DNA of 64,000 nucleotides from contig JAHBTE010000001.1 in NCBI GenBank assembly GCA_019638675.1, forward strand, positions 1,768,605 through 1,832,604, read 5' to 3'. The stretch comes from Fimbriimonadaceae bacterium (GTDB lineage Bacteria > Armatimonadota > Fimbriimonadia > Fimbriimonadales > Fimbriimonadaceae). The position numbers were made by a program, and so were the translations under genes. Under the pieces are notes generated by a model. The model was not told the DNA's origin and searched no databases. It saw only the letters and a program-made list of their open reading frames with translations. This document shows positions 1-9,548 of the stretch, piece by piece; position 1 is the first letter of the stretch; each line of letters starts with the position of its first letter.

Positions 1-1
1 T

Positions 2-3000
2 TTTGACCTCGTGCGGACTACGGAAAATTCGCTTTCATTACCGTTGCGATACGGCAACATCATCGAGCGTTCTGAAACAGTCATCTACGATGGTCGGACG
101 TTAGTTCGTGATAATGAATATTCGATGGACTATGCTTCTGGGCTGGTCTACTTAAAAATCCGCACCAAGCCTGGGCAAACAGTCAACGTTTCTTATCGCT
201 ACGACGACACTAAATCCCAAGAAGGTGTGTTCGGCTCCGCAACTTCGCCTCAGGGAATGGGATTTGGATTCCAACTTTCTCCGGGCGCCCGAGCGATGGT
301 CGGAATGGGCTACACCGAACGCATGGCCGACGGCACGGTGATGTCAGGAAGCCTTTTTGGAATTTCAAACTCATTTAATCTAGGCGGAGGCGGGTCAATC
401 AGCGGATTGATGATGCTCAACAATCGCCAGGATGCGTCGGCAACCAACCTCTTTGGCGATGACACCAAGCGCGGAGAGCATGAAGATGGTCAGGGAATGG
501 CCATTGTTCAAAAGCTTGAAACCGCCGCTCTTGGTGGAAAAATCAGCATCGGATACCAGGATATTGACGATAAGTTCGCGGGATTCCAGTCGTTTGCTGG
601 TGCTGGATTCTCCGCAGATCAGATCAAGGCTTTTGCGGGCGAAAAAGGATTAAAACGAACGGGCTTTAACCTGACTGGAGCCAAATGGGGCCAAATGAGT
701 TTTGGCGGCGGCCTGAATACGGTTGGTGATGCAAACGGTTCAATCACCTGGCGATCTGCTGAGGCAAATATCGCTGGTATTAGCATGAACTGGAACTCAT
801 TGGTTGTAGATCCAGGATTTAATAAATTTAGCGGTTTGCGAGAAGCCGATCGTGCTCAACTTCAAAAAGAAGTAGGGATGGAACGGCAGAACTTCAGCTT
901 GGCTCGTAAGAGCGGCAAAAATGCATTGGCTTTTGATTTTTCAAGCGTGCAAAATTCTTCAGACCAACAAGGACTCTGGAAGTCCAACCTCTCGCTTCAA
1001 CAAGGTTGGATTAGCGGTTCTTGGTCTCGACAGTCGGTAGATGAGAACTTTTTTGGCTTCAACAATATTCGCGAAGCAGATCGCGGACAACTTGCCAAAG
1101 AACGAGGAATTGACCGTAATTCCTACTCCCTAGCGTTAGCACCTGGCTACCTTAAAGCAAATTATCTCAACAATACGATTGATGCCATCGGCGGTTCGGT
1201 TACTGCTCGTGATTTCAATCTCAACGTGGGCAAGTGGGGACTAGAATATCGTTTCCGTGGCATTGACGATGGATTCAATAGCCAAGGAGCCTTGACTGGT
1301 GACGACCGCAATCAATTCAACGAAGGCGTCATCAAAATGTATGATCCTAACGGCAAGGTTCAAGGCAATGACAATAACGGCCTGAACTCTTCCGGATTTG
1401 ATCGGACTGGATTCCGGTTGACTGGCGATCTGTGGAATTACAAAACCATCCTCAATCAAGTCACGATTGATCACGAATCCGGCACCATTCGGCTGAACGA
1501 ATTTTCGATGAATCGAGGCAAAACCTCGTTGAACGTGAGCACGCAAACGTCTTCAAACACGTTTGATTCAGCTGGTCAACTGTTCCACTCCGAACGCCAG
1601 CGACTCAGCGATATCAACGGCTTGGATCGCACTTCGGTCGGTTTTAACACTGCGTTTGGTAAGAATTCCAAGTTGGCATTCGACTGGATGTCAGCGAGTG
1701 ATCCGCTTGGCAGCGCCTTCCGCCACAAGTTAGATTATTCGCAAACTGGTTTGACTTTGTCTTACGCTCGTCGAGGAGTCGATAAAGGATTTACATCTGT
1801 TGGGCGAATGATGGATTCCGAGAAAGGATTGCTTGCCTCAATGCTTGGTTTTGACCAAACAGAGATTTTCGCAAATTACAATCCGGGCGGAATTTTCAAA
1901 TTCTCTTACAAACAATCCGATGCAGTCAGTTCGATTTTTGACGAAACTCGCAAGTTCAAAGAATTTGTCGCGGGTCTGAACCTCAGCAAGAACACAAGCA
2001 TCGGCTTTACGAACGCAGAGACAACATTCTCTAACGATGGTATTAACACCATCGATAGCCATTACACAGGAATGTCGCTGAGCCACAACATGGGCAAAGC
2101 GGGAACGCTGAGCATCAGTGAAGAGCACCATGCATTCGATGGCACCGAGCAACCCATTCCCGATGCTCACAAACGGTCTCTCGCTTACGAAAAAGAACTG
2201 AACTCCAAAACCAAATTCCGCACCGAACAAAGCGAAACCCGGTTTGAAGATGGGAAGCGCGAAACCGAAATGCGGAACAAGGTCAGCACTCAGCTGAATC
2301 CGCGAATTGGAGTAAGTGTTGAAGACCAGCGCATCAACCGCGATGGTGATCTAGCCGACGAAACCCGCCGCAACTATGGTTTCTGGGTCGATTTTGGTCG
2401 CGGCGTTCGGTTTGACTACGGCTACAACCGAGAAATCGTCGGTGAAACTGGCAAAATGAACTCCACTACTTCAATCAGTGGCGGAGAAATTGGCGGATTG
2501 ACCCTTGGTGGAGCTAGCTACCGCACCAACCGTTGGGACGGTTCTCGGCAGCAACATTTTGGGAACATGAAGCTTTCCAACAGCAAGCCGTTTGAACTCG
2601 GAATCTTTAAAGATATTCACTTTAACTACAGCACTGAAACTCAGCGAGATATGCTGGCATGGCAAAAAGAACTGATCAATATGGGAATTTCATCCTCGGT
2701 TGGTCAAGTTGGAATCGGTTGGACATATAACAGCCAAGTACACACCGACGGAGTTCGTGCGATTGACCGAGCGTTCTCACTTACCACGGATAAGACGGGT
2801 AAGGCACCGTTCCATGCGACCTTAAAGTACGGTGTACGCACCACACCGAGCGATGAATCAGTGATGATTCGCGACTACGCGCTTAGCTTCCAAGCAAACA
2901 AATTCCTTTCGATTGAACACGCGCTGGTGACCAATCCGCTTCAAAACCGCGGTGGAGTATTACTCGGTAGCACGCCATTGGATGAACAGAAGAGTTCCTG

Positions 3001-3343
3001 GACAGCGAAGTACCAAAACGATCCTAAACTCAAGTTCGATCTGAACTGGAACGAAATCAAGCGCGACAACATCCGCGATGCACTTCGACGGGAAGCTCGG
3101 TTCAACGCAACATTGTTTGCTGATCAGGCATCTCCACTTCAACTCACTTATGCGCTTCAGCAGTGGGATCGAAGCGGCGCGGCATCACTGGCACACAGCT
3201 ACGGCATTTCATTCACCCAACGACCAGGGCCAAACCAATCGTTCAGCTTCGGAATTGAGCATTTGCAGTGGGGTCAAGGCCGACCAAGCAATTCCAGCCT
3301 CCGCGATTGGAAACTACGATTCGACTTCAGTGCTCGATTCTAA
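2..3343 (+). CDS. Repeat-bearing outer-membrane beta-barrel-like protein, 5' end cut by window
   Basis: The reading frame is open to the left edge; the first possible start inside is GTG at 11, but in-frame codons precede it, so the true N-terminus is probably outside. At least 1110 residues remain, rich in alternating polar/hydrophobic stretches typical of outer-membrane strands, ending in FSARF; a terminal Phe is the usual barrel-assembly signal. About every 75-95 residues (near 189, 269, 346, 421, 517 and 594) a helical-looking module recurs, roughly F..F..hREADR.QL..E.GhdR..F.L, e.g. READRAQLQKEVGMERQNF and READRGQLAKERGIDRNSY. I do not recognise a named family. It converges with the next gene with a 7-nt gap. 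Likely a large barrel or surface protein; a periplasmic beta-repeat protein is the alternative. Confidence 0.75.
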   Translation, partial: FDLVRTTENSLSLPLRYGNIIERSETVIYDGRTLVRDNEYSMDYASGLVYLKIRTKPGQTVNVSYRYDDTKSQEGVFGSATSPQGMGFGFQLSPGARAMVGMGYTERMADGTVMSGSLFGISNSFNLGGGGSISGLMMLNNRQDASATNLFGDDTKRGEHEDGQGMAIVQKLETAALGGKISIGYQDIDDKFAGFQSFAGAGFSADQIKAFAGEKGLKRTGFNLTGAKWGQMSFGGGLNTVGDANGSITWRSAEANIAGISMNWNSLVVDPGFNKFSGLREADRAQLQKEVGMERQNFSLARKSGKNALAFDFSSVQNSSDQQGLWKSNLSLQQGWISGSWSRQSVDENFFGFNNIREADRGQLAKERGIDRNSYSLALAPGYLKANYLNNTIDAIGGSVTARDFNLNVGKWGLEYRFRGIDDGFNSQGALTGDDRNQFNEGVIKMYDPNGKVQGNDNNGLNSSGFDRTGFRLTGDLWNYKTILNQVTIDHESGTIRLNEFSMNRGKTSLNVSTQTSSNTFDSAGQLFHSERQRLSDINGLDRTSVGFNTAFGKNSKLAFDWMSASDPLGSAFRHKLDYSQTGLTLSYARRGVDKGFTSVGRMMDSEKGLLASMLGFDQTEIFANYNPGGIFKFSYKQSDAVSSIFDETRKFKEFVAGLNLSKNTSIGFTNAETTFSNDGINTIDSHYTGMSLSHNMGKAGTLSISEEHHAFDGTEQPIPDAHKRSLAYEKELNSKTKFRTEQSETRFEDGKRETEMRNKVSTQLNPRIGVSVEDQRINRDGDLADETRRNYGFWVDFGRGVRFDYGYNREIVGETGKMNSTTSISGGEIGGLTLGGASYRTNRWDGSRQQHFGNMKLSNSKPFELGIFKDIHFNYSTETQRDMLAWQKELINMGISSSVGQVGIGWTYNSQVHTDGVRAIDRAFSLTTDKTGKAPFHATLKYGVRTTPSDESVMIRDYALSFQANKFLSIEHALVTNPLQNRGGVLLGSTPLDEQKSSWTAKYQNDPKLKFDLNWNEIKRDNIRDALRREARFNATLFADQASPLQLTYALQQWDRSGAASLAHSYGISFTQRPGPNQSFSFGIEHLQWGQGRPSNSSLRDWKLRFDFSARF

Positions 3344-3350
3344 ATGCTGA

Positions 3351-5978
3351 TTATTTGAATCCGGTTACGCTCAGTCCGCTGATTTCAATCCAACCTTTCG
3401 GGTCAGCATCTTCAATCTGAATCAGAACCTGCTTGCCATCGAGTCCAGTCAATTCTAAGCTGACTGTTTCAGCGGTTGTTCCTGGCACCCACCGGGCAAG
3501 TTCAATTCGCGTAACCGGATCCAATATCCGTACGGCGCATTCGCCTTCACCTTTAGCGGTAAATGAAATTGCTTTTCCTTCGCAAGTCATCGGAGGTGTG
3601 GTCAGCGTTCCCGTCATCCAAAGTGCGTTGCCTGGAGCCGTTGTTTGGGCTACCGCGTTCAACCATCGGAGATCGCCGCTCCTGTGCCATCCCAGTGGGT
3701 AAGAAGAGATTAATCGCAAAGGGCTACCTGATGGAAGCACAGCATGGCCCATGATCTGTCGTCCTGCCGCTGATCCTTGGAAAGCCACTACTGGCGTGAG
3801 CAGATCGGTGGATGATAACAGCGATTCGAAGCCTCTCGTTCCTAGAATTGCGGATTGGCTTGCGTTTTGGTTTCCACCAAAGCCAAATACACCTACGGGG
3901 TTCGGCGAGCCATTGGGTATCGACAGTCCGGGTGAGGCGATAAGGAAGTACTCGTCAGAACGTTTTTCGATAGAAAACGAAGCTATAGATGGGATGCCTT
4001 CAATGCCGAGTGAGCTTTGTCGTTCGCTTGATAAGGCACTTCTGGTTGGCTCATGAAAAGCTCGAGCAAACGGAAGTGGATTTGAGAATAACGTGTTACG
4101 TAAAATGCCTGCCGAATCAGTGGCCAGTCCATCAACTCCAATGTGAACACCATTTGCAAACGTAAAAAGGCCACCTGAATGTTTCAGCACTTCCCAGGTT
4201 GCCGCCACATATCGACCCTCAGCAGATTCAAAATTCGTTCTGCTATCAGGATGATTGGGACGATCGTTACCATAGCCAGGAAATGCATAGCCGGCTTCAA
4301 GACTAGGAAAAGCGTCTGGGGTTCCTGCGCCGCCCAGCGTAGACCAAAGAGTATGGAGCGACCTCAAAGCAAAAGCCGACCGATCTAACCACTGCGGTTT
4401 ATTAAGTAGGATTCCAAGGCGCCCAATGCATGAGGCATAATCGGCGGAGTCACGGGCAATTTCCGCCGTTCCAGAGCCGAATGATCCAAAACTTGCAAGT
4501 TGATCGCTTGAAGTCCGGTCGAATGCGTTTTGCCGGAGCAGGTGACTGTTGACAACTTCTTCAATGACAGGCGTATAGCGTGAGGCATCCTTTTTCGCGA
4601 GCCAGTAATACGCCTCTAATGTCCAGCGGCTCTTCCTGTATTTGGCTGAAATCACCGCCTCAGCCAGCATGCTTTGTTGATCCTTATTGAGTTGGGATTG
4701 AATTGAAGCGGGAAGTCCGTCCATTGCCTGAGTTGCCGCGTATAAGGCTAAGGCAATAGGATGATCGTTGCTCGCGGGGATTCTTTTGAGCACAGAGATA
4801 ACTCGTTTAGTGAGTTCAGGAGTGTGGGTATCTTCTGGAAACTCAGCGATCCACTGAAGAGCGTAATACGACGTGGCTATTTCTTCTAGTTTTGCGTTAG
4901 CGGTCGGAGCGTCGTAAGTCGCGGGTTCATCAGATTTGGCATTTGTAGCAAAACCGTTATCAGGACTGGAAGTCAGGAGCAAACGAACATACATATCGGC
5001 AGGCCCATCAAGCCTCGTTTGATTCGTCCCCTTGCCCCAGCTTTTCATTGCCCAAGCAATGCGCATCCCGTTGGCTTCCACGCCAAACAGGGCATTCTTT
5101 TGCCCGGCTGGTCCACCGATCTTTCCGGCAGGTGTTTCTTCTGACCACCATCGCTTGAGCCCGGTTTCCGGATCATTGGAGATGGGATCAAGCGGAGTAT
5201 CCACTTCTTTAGGTAACTGCTTGAACCCAAGGGTTGTGTATTCGCCGATGACCATCGGCACTTTTTGAGGATAGGCTCGATAACGGCGAGTATCGGCTTC
5301 AGATCGCCAAATCTGCTCGGCAACCATGCTTTCATCTTTGGCAAGGTCACCGGAAGTCAGGTCGAGGCCGATGATGTAATCCACCTTCGCAATCGCATCG
5401 CTAGCTTTGGAAGCAAAGCTAATTTTTGCGTTCGACGAAGACCAATCTCCATTCGGAGTCATCGTCGCGTTTTGATAACCGATTATGTTGCCGGAAAGAA
5501 TCGCCGGAAACGGCCCTGGTTGCGAAAAATGCTTTAGATTTGGAATGACGGTGAGCCGAGTCGTGGCAGACCTGGCGAGAACAAACGGCGTGTGCCAGTA
5601 CGCTTCAAAACCAGGAGTCGAAGCCCGCTCTTTGAAACTGGATGAAACAACGTATTCGTCGCAGAACTGATCAGTGGAAACTCCGCTTGGGTCGCTAAAA
5701 GTTGTGACTACCCGTACTTTGGAATCTGAGTGCCGAGTGATCTCAGTAAAAAACTGCTTGCCTTTGCTCGTGCCTCGCAGGCTGATTCCATCTTGCTTTT
5801 TGACAATAACCGGATAGATCGAATCGTGAAGGAGAGTAATGCTGTCGTTAGAATTTCGTTTCTGAACAGTACACCGACCTGTGCCAGGATCAACGGTGAC
5901 TTTTAGATTTCCAGAAACCCATAGTTCTGGCTGAGCTTGTGATTGGATAACGACAGCAAATAAAGCAGAGGCAAGCAT
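3351..5978 (-). CDS. Large secreted protein of unknown function
   Basis: 875 residues. A short N-terminal signal peptide (about residues 1-16, ending SQAQ) implies export. Residues ~20-330 look beta-rich; ~365-640 are helical with Trp/Tyr-rich segments (YYALQWIAEF, WTLEAYYWLAKKDA) resembling an alpha/alpha-toroid fold as in some glycosidases or lyases; the last ~75 residues resemble a carbohydrate-binding beta-sandwich. No catalytic motif is recognised, so an enzyme role is only a possibility. The start at 5978 is supported by TATTCT six nucleotides upstream of the ATG with no Shine-Dalgarno, the leaderless pattern common here. Monocistronic. Confidence 0.7.
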   Translation of the reverse strand: MLASALFAVVIQSQAQPELWVSGNLKVTVDPGTGRCTVQKRNSNDSITLLHDSIYPVIVKKQDGISLRGTSKGKQFFTEITRHSDSKVRVVTTFSDPSGVSTDQFCDEYVVSSSFKERASTPGFEAYWHTPFVLARSATTRLTVIPNLKHFSQPGPFPAILSGNIIGYQNATMTPNGDWSSSNAKISFASKASDAIAKVDYIIGLDLTSGDLAKDESMVAEQIWRSEADTRRYRAYPQKVPMVIGEYTTLGFKQLPKEVDTPLDPISNDPETGLKRWWSEETPAGKIGGPAGQKNALFGVEANGMRIAWAMKSWGKGTNQTRLDGPADMYVRLLLTSSPDNGFATNAKSDEPATYDAPTANAKLEEIATSYYALQWIAEFPEDTHTPELTKRVISVLKRIPASNDHPIALALYAATQAMDGLPASIQSQLNKDQQSMLAEAVISAKYRKSRWTLEAYYWLAKKDASRYTPVIEEVVNSHLLRQNAFDRTSSDQLASFGSFGSGTAEIARDSADYASCIGRLGILLNKPQWLDRSAFALRSLHTLWSTLGGAGTPDAFPSLEAGYAFPGYGNDRPNHPDSRTNFESAEGRYVAATWEVLKHSGGLFTFANGVHIGVDGLATDSAGILRNTLFSNPLPFARAFHEPTRSALSSERQSSLGIEGIPSIASFSIEKRSDEYFLIASPGLSIPNGSPNPVGVFGFGGNQNASQSAILGTRGFESLLSSTDLLTPVVAFQGSAAGRQIMGHAVLPSGSPLRLISSYPLGWHRSGDLRWLNAVAQTTAPGNALWMTGTLTTPPMTCEGKAISFTAKGEGECAVRILDPVTRIELARWVPGTTAETVSLELTGLDGKQVLIQIEDADPKGWIEISGLSVTGFK

Positions 5979-6172
5979 AAATAAAGAATACCGAGAAAGT
6001 GCCCCTGGTAACTCTGCTATCTGGTACTTAAACTAACTCGTAATCGTGCTGACGGTAAGCGTGCTGGAGTTCATGCAAAGACTGGTAACTGTGATAGGAA
6101 ACACCGTGTTATTTCGGCTGAAAGTGGGGAACAAGATCATTGTCACCAACTGGTGCAGGATGAATTGACTTT

Positions 6173-6277
6173 ATGATGACCCTTGTAGCGATTGCTGTCG
6201 GGCTGGCAGCAGTAGCCGGAGCGTACGGTCTGGCAAAAGAAGCATTAAACGACGATTTTGAGACTGAACCGACCTAG
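6173..6277 (+). CDS. Possible 34-residue membrane microprotein
   Basis: An ORF from ATG 6173 to TAG 6275-6277 reads MMTLVAIAVGLAAVAGAYGL followed by KEALNDDFETEPT: a single hydrophobic helix with an acidic tail. AGGA lies 12 nt upstream. A hairpin (AACCGAC/GTCGGTT, about 6267-6284) has the stop codon in its loop, and a strong terminator follows at 6335-6366, so this stretch is very likely transcribed as its own unit. It could be a membrane microprotein, or the transcript could be a small RNA; nothing assigns a function. Confidence 0.4.
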   Translation: MMTLVAIAVGLAAVAGAYGLAKEALNDDFETEPT

Positions 6278-6334
6278 TCGGTTTTGTTCCATGCCCTCAC
6301 CCTACAGCAACCCTGGATAAACCGGTTAGCCGGG

Positions 6335-6366
6335 GCCTCCGCTCTTGAGCGGGGGCTTTTCCTTTT
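6335..6366 (+). terminator. Intrinsic terminator
   Basis: Stem GCCTCCGC (6335-6342) pairs with GCGGGGGC (6349-6356), loop TCTTGA, then TTTTCCTTTT. Ends the short transcription unit containing the 6173 ORF; the 6000-6172 stretch before it shows no recognised RNA family. Confidence 0.75.
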
Positions 6367-6379
6367 TAGATACTGCTAT

Positions 6380-6760
6380 TTATCTAGCTTGTTGACTAGT
6401 TGGACTAGTGCTTCCACCTGTCATGGCACCAAAAACTCCACAGGAGACGCAACACAGGAAGGGTATGCCAATAATGATCATGATAAAAAAGAGGCTTATC
6501 CCACCGCAAGTTCCGACGGTTGATGATGCCGTGCGGCTAAACGCATCGTTTGCCGCATCGGTTGCATCGCGAGGAGGAGTGGCATAAACAATTAAATTTT
6601 GACTCGGAGGCTGACCCACTTGTTGGGATGGAATGTAAGGTGGTTGACCCTGGGGCATTACTTGCACAACTGAGGACCAACCGCAGTGATGACAAGCTTT
6701 GGCACCCTTTGGAATCTTCTTGTTACACTTAGGACAATCATCAAATACAAGTGTTGCCAT
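6380..6760 (-). CDS. Zinc-ribbon membrane protein
   Basis: 126 residues. The N-terminus carries CPKCNKKIPKGAKACHHCGW, a two-knuckle zinc ribbon (CxxC...CxxC), followed by a Pro/Gln-rich linker (~30-60) and one strongly hydrophobic helix (~88-110) containing a further cysteine cluster, LCCVSCG. Probably membrane-anchored with the ribbon on the cytoplasmic side; such proteins often have regulatory or assembly roles but the substrate is unknown. TATACT lies 8 nt before the ATG with no Shine-Dalgarno, consistent with a leaderless mRNA. Divergent from the deacetylase gene. Confidence 0.7.
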   Translation of the reverse strand: MATLVFDDCPKCNKKIPKGAKACHHCGWSSVVQVMPQGQPPYIPSQQVGQPPSQNLIVYATPPRDATDAANDAFSRTASSTVGTCGGISLFFIMIIIGIPFLCCVSCGVFGAMTGGSTSPTSQQAR

Positions 6761-6812
6761 AAAAATCTAGTATAGCGAACTAATTAGTAATAGTATCAAT
6801 CTGTCGTAATTT

Positions 6813-7901
6813 TTGCATGATACACTCATATTCTTGATCCCCAATTTTTATTACCACCCAAGGATGATGGAGTACGATTTCGGGCCGAAGCATCCACTCA
6901 AGCCCATCCGACTCCAGCGAACCGAGGCGTTATTGCGGGCGATGGTTCCCGATTTAGCGTGTATTGACCCTGGATTGGCCGAGCCAGAAGAAATCGCCTT
7001 TGTCCACAGCCAAGACTATATAGAAGTGGCGCAATCGTTGAGTACGGGTGAGCAGGTGCCGCCCGAAGTTCTATTTAGTTATGGGTTTGGCAGCGTGGAT
7101 ACACCACCGTTCCGAGGGATGTTCGGCGCGGCCCTCGCCTATTGCGGAGGAGCGGTTCGGGCCGCTGAAGATTTATTGGTTGGGGAAGAACTTGCTTTTA
7201 ACATCGGCGGGGGCCTCCATCACGCACAACGCTCGCGGGCGAGTGGATTTTGCGTGTTCAACGATCCCGCGATTTCCCTGATGATCTTAAAACAGCGGTT
7301 TAAGAAACTGATGTATGTGGATATCGATCTTCACCACGGTGACGGAGTGCAGGCAATTTTTGAAGACGACCCAGATGTTCTCACCCTCAGCATTCATGAA
7401 TCCGGGAAAACACTTTATCCTGGCACTGGGTTTGTGGAAGAAACAGGAGCGGGCGGCGCGATAGTGAACATCCCTCTCGAAGCAAGAACTACGAGCGATA
7501 CCTGGATTTGGGCGTTTAGGGAAGTGTTCGCTCGAACGGTGAACTGGTTCCAGCCCGAGGCGATAGTTCTCCAAATGGGATGCGATCCGCACACGAACGA
7601 TCCGTTGGGGCACCTTGCGGTCACGGTGCAGGAATGGCTTGCCGCGGTGACTTTGGTGAAGAAAACCGGGCTACCGATTCTAGCGTGCGGCGGCGGTGGT
7701 TATGCTATCGAAAACGTTCCGCGCATGTGGGCGGCGGCCGTGATGGAACTTTCGGGGCTAGAAATTCCAGAACGCGCACCTGATTCGATCCCAATTGAGT
7801 GGGGCGTGAGTGCGATCTTTGATGCTGATCCTGGCGACCGTTGGATTGGTCGCCAAGAAGCTGAACGGGTTGTCGAATACTGGAAAGAAAAGCTCGGTTA
7901 A
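6813..7901 (+). CDS. AcuC/HDAC-like deacetylase
   Basis: 362 residues, whole arginase/deacetylase fold of class I-like bacterial histone deacetylases (acetoin-utilisation AcuC type; lysine or small-molecule deacetylation). Signatures: YDFGPKHPLKPIRL near the N-terminus, GGLHHA with the catalytic His pair, VDIDLHHGDGVQ with the Asp/His zinc ligands, MGCDPHTNDPLGHL with the third Asp ligand, and GGGGY with the transition-state Tyr. Start is TTG 6813: an in-frame stop sits two codons upstream and the first beta strand (TLIFLIPNF) lies before the next ATG at 6864. Neighbours do not reveal the substrate. Overlaps the next gene tail-to-tail by 4 nt. Confidence 0.88.
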   Translation: MHDTLIFLIPNFYYHPRMMEYDFGPKHPLKPIRLQRTEALLRAMVPDLACIDPGLAEPEEIAFVHSQDYIEVAQSLSTGEQVPPEVLFSYGFGSVDTPPFRGMFGAALAYCGGAVRAAEDLLVGEELAFNIGGGLHHAQRSRASGFCVFNDPAISLMILKQRFKKLMYVDIDLHHGDGVQAIFEDDPDVLTLSIHESGKTLYPGTGFVEETGAGGAIVNIPLEARTTSDTWIWAFREVFARTVNWFQPEAIVLQMGCDPHTNDPLGHLAVTVQEWLAAVTLVKKTGLPILACGGGGYAIENVPRMWAAAVMELSGLEIPERAPDSIPIEWGVSAIFDADPGDRWIGRQEAERVVEYWKEKLG

Positions 7902-8140
7902 CTGCGCATCGTGCAGTCAACGATGACGTCTTTGATGTTTGGTCGGGTTCGGAGTACCTTGGCGATGGTTTCAAGCTCGGCGCGAACATCCTGAGGCCCG
8001 CCTTTGATCGTCCCGACGCTTCCCCGGATGTAGGCGATTCCGTGTGTCACGCGCAAGTCCGCGCGGGTGGTGTCTAAGCCTCGTTTAGAAAATTCTTGTC
8101 GGACGGCTTTGGTAGCGGCAACATCATTGGGATCAGCCAT
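7898..8140 (-). CDS. Small BON-domain-like protein
   Basis: 80 residues, no signal peptide, begins MADPNDVAATKAVRQEF. The pattern LRVTHGIAYIRGSV followed by a helix and PNIKDVIVDC matches the alpha/beta arrangement of BON domains, which bind membranes or polymers, although here the protein appears cytoplasmic. Start supported by TAAAAT 6 nt upstream (leaderless type). A decayed copy of the first ~12 codons lies at 9952-9985 as part of a duplication scar. Confidence 0.65.
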   Translation of the reverse strand: MADPNDVAATKAVRQEFSKRGLDTTRADLRVTHGIAYIRGSVGTIKGGPQDVRAELETIAKVLRTRPNIKDVIVDCTMRS

Positions 8141-8204
8141 AGACTGATTTTATCTGATAGAAACTCGAGTTGTGTGTGGGTGAAATTCAAAAAAGAATCA
8201 CTAA

Positions 8205-8694
8205 TTACTTCGTAAGCACTTTTCGAATGTCCTTTTCAAGCTCCCTTATGACTTCTTTGCTTGCTTTGTAAGGAGTCGGAACGGATCTGACTCGCTTGAG
8301 AACAAAATATCGCGGATCGGTGTCATTAAATGCAGTTCATCACCCCTTAACTCCCCACCCAGGTTTGGAACTGGTGTGCCAGCACCTAGATCTTTGTCAA
8401 TCCCGCCGAGATAAAGATTTCCATCTTCAACTTTCTAGTTCATGTTCCAAACACAGTCAACAGTGGCTAATGTCGAGTCTGATGCTCTATGGTCGTCCCA
8501 TAAAATGAATACTCGTAAGCGACCATCAGGTTCAGTACCAGCCCAAAAGCCATAACCTGTAAGCCAGTCAATATTCCTGGTTTGATTGTCGGTTCACTAT
8601 TCTGAGGGGCTTGTGCAGGCTTTTTCAGGGACTCTTGCTTTGGTGCATTTGAGCATGAAATCAATAAGCCTATGCTAATTAAAGCGATAATCAA
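8205..8694 (-). pseudogene. Frameshifted lipoprotein pseudogene
   Basis: Protein-like sequence continues across frames on the minus strand. Frame A from TTG 8694 gives a lipoprotein signal (LISIGLLISCSNAP), then jumps near 8590 to another frame reading NIDWLTGYGFWAGTEPDG and on to DHRASDSTLATVDCVWNMN, meets an in-frame TAG, continues as KVEDGNLYLGGIDKDLG, and switches again to end DTDPRYFVLKRVRSVPTPY...KVLTK at 8205. So at least two frameshifts and a stop have broken a gene of about 160 codons. YGFWAG also occurs in the intact neighbour at 8784, so the two may be old paralogues. Alternative: sequencing error, less likely for several lesions in one gene. Confidence 0.6.
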
Positions 8695-8783
8695 AGCCGA
8701 AATTATCTCTATTGCTATTTGAGTGTTTTCATCGGGGTAAAAGGTTCATGTGAGTTCAATCAACTATTCACGATTGTTAAATT

Positions 8784-9329
8784 TTATTGCTGCAGTATCC
8801 ATTGATTTATCAAATCATGTACTTCCTTTTCTTTCGTACTTGTGAATTCCTCATGATGCATAGATTCAACTTTGTGGCTGTTACTGGTTACGTCTCCGAA
8901 ATAAAACACATAGTTCATTCCTTCACCACCGTCTGTTGTTAATTGCAAAACAAAGCGTTTCCTGCCCGCCCAAAAGCCATATTCATCTGTACTATTTCCT
9001 GCGAGATACAGGCGTGGATACTTCTCGAATAAATCGTAGGGCAGTACAATTGTTTTTGAACCAAGAGTCACACTTCCAGAAGTTATATTGTATGTAAATG
9101 AATCGGGCTCTTTCTCTCCCTGGCGTTTCCCCGCAAGTACTACCAGCGCAGGTTCTTTTCCTGTCTGACTCAAAGTGATGATACGGCTCTCATTTTCACC
9201 AGACCAATCTAACTTGGCAAATCCTTCAATTACCTTTTCGGCCTCTTGTGCTGATTTATCGCAACCAGATGACGCTACAACGAGCAGAGTCAAACTGACA
9301 AAAAAAACTGTAATTGCACGTCTACTCAT
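8784..9329 (-). CDS. Putative lipoprotein of unknown function
   Basis: 181 residues from ATG 9329, chosen because TAAGG precedes it by 7 nt and the signal peptide follows directly; a longer frame from 9371 would add 14 unlikely residues. Signal MSRRAITVFFVSLTLLVVAS ends at a cysteine (SSGC), suggesting lipidation though the lipobox is imperfect. The mature part is soluble and beta-rich, with YGFWAG at about residue 120. No known family recognised. Sits in an accessory patch with a broken relative downstream. Confidence 0.65.
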   Translation of the reverse strand: MSRRAITVFFVSLTLLVVASSGCDKSAQEAEKVIEGFAKLDWSGENESRIITLSQTGKEPALVVLAGKRQGEKEPDSFTYNITSGSVTLGSKTIVLPYDLFEKYPRLYLAGNSTDEYGFWAGRKRFVLQLTTDGGEGMNYVFYFGDVTSNSHKVESMHHEEFTSTKEKEVHDLINQWILQQ

Positions 9330-9548
9330 AACGACCCTTAATGAATCTTCTTCGACCCTATTCTGGCGCATTTATAGTCAATTGGTGGGTTGCGTATAAC
9401 ACGTTTCAGCAGATGTTTTTGTAGAGCCATTGCTTTGCCACAACCCCACCGGGTCACAGTGCGACTACCTTACCCAAACTTGGGGAGGGATAAATCGTAA
9501 GACCAAGTGGTACTGATTCTAACCCTTAGGAAACCTGATCGTACGGCC

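Noticed and set aside
6000-6172. Possible structured RNA (RNase P, tmRNA, SRP or 6S)
   Set aside because: None of the conserved blocks of these RNAs is present.
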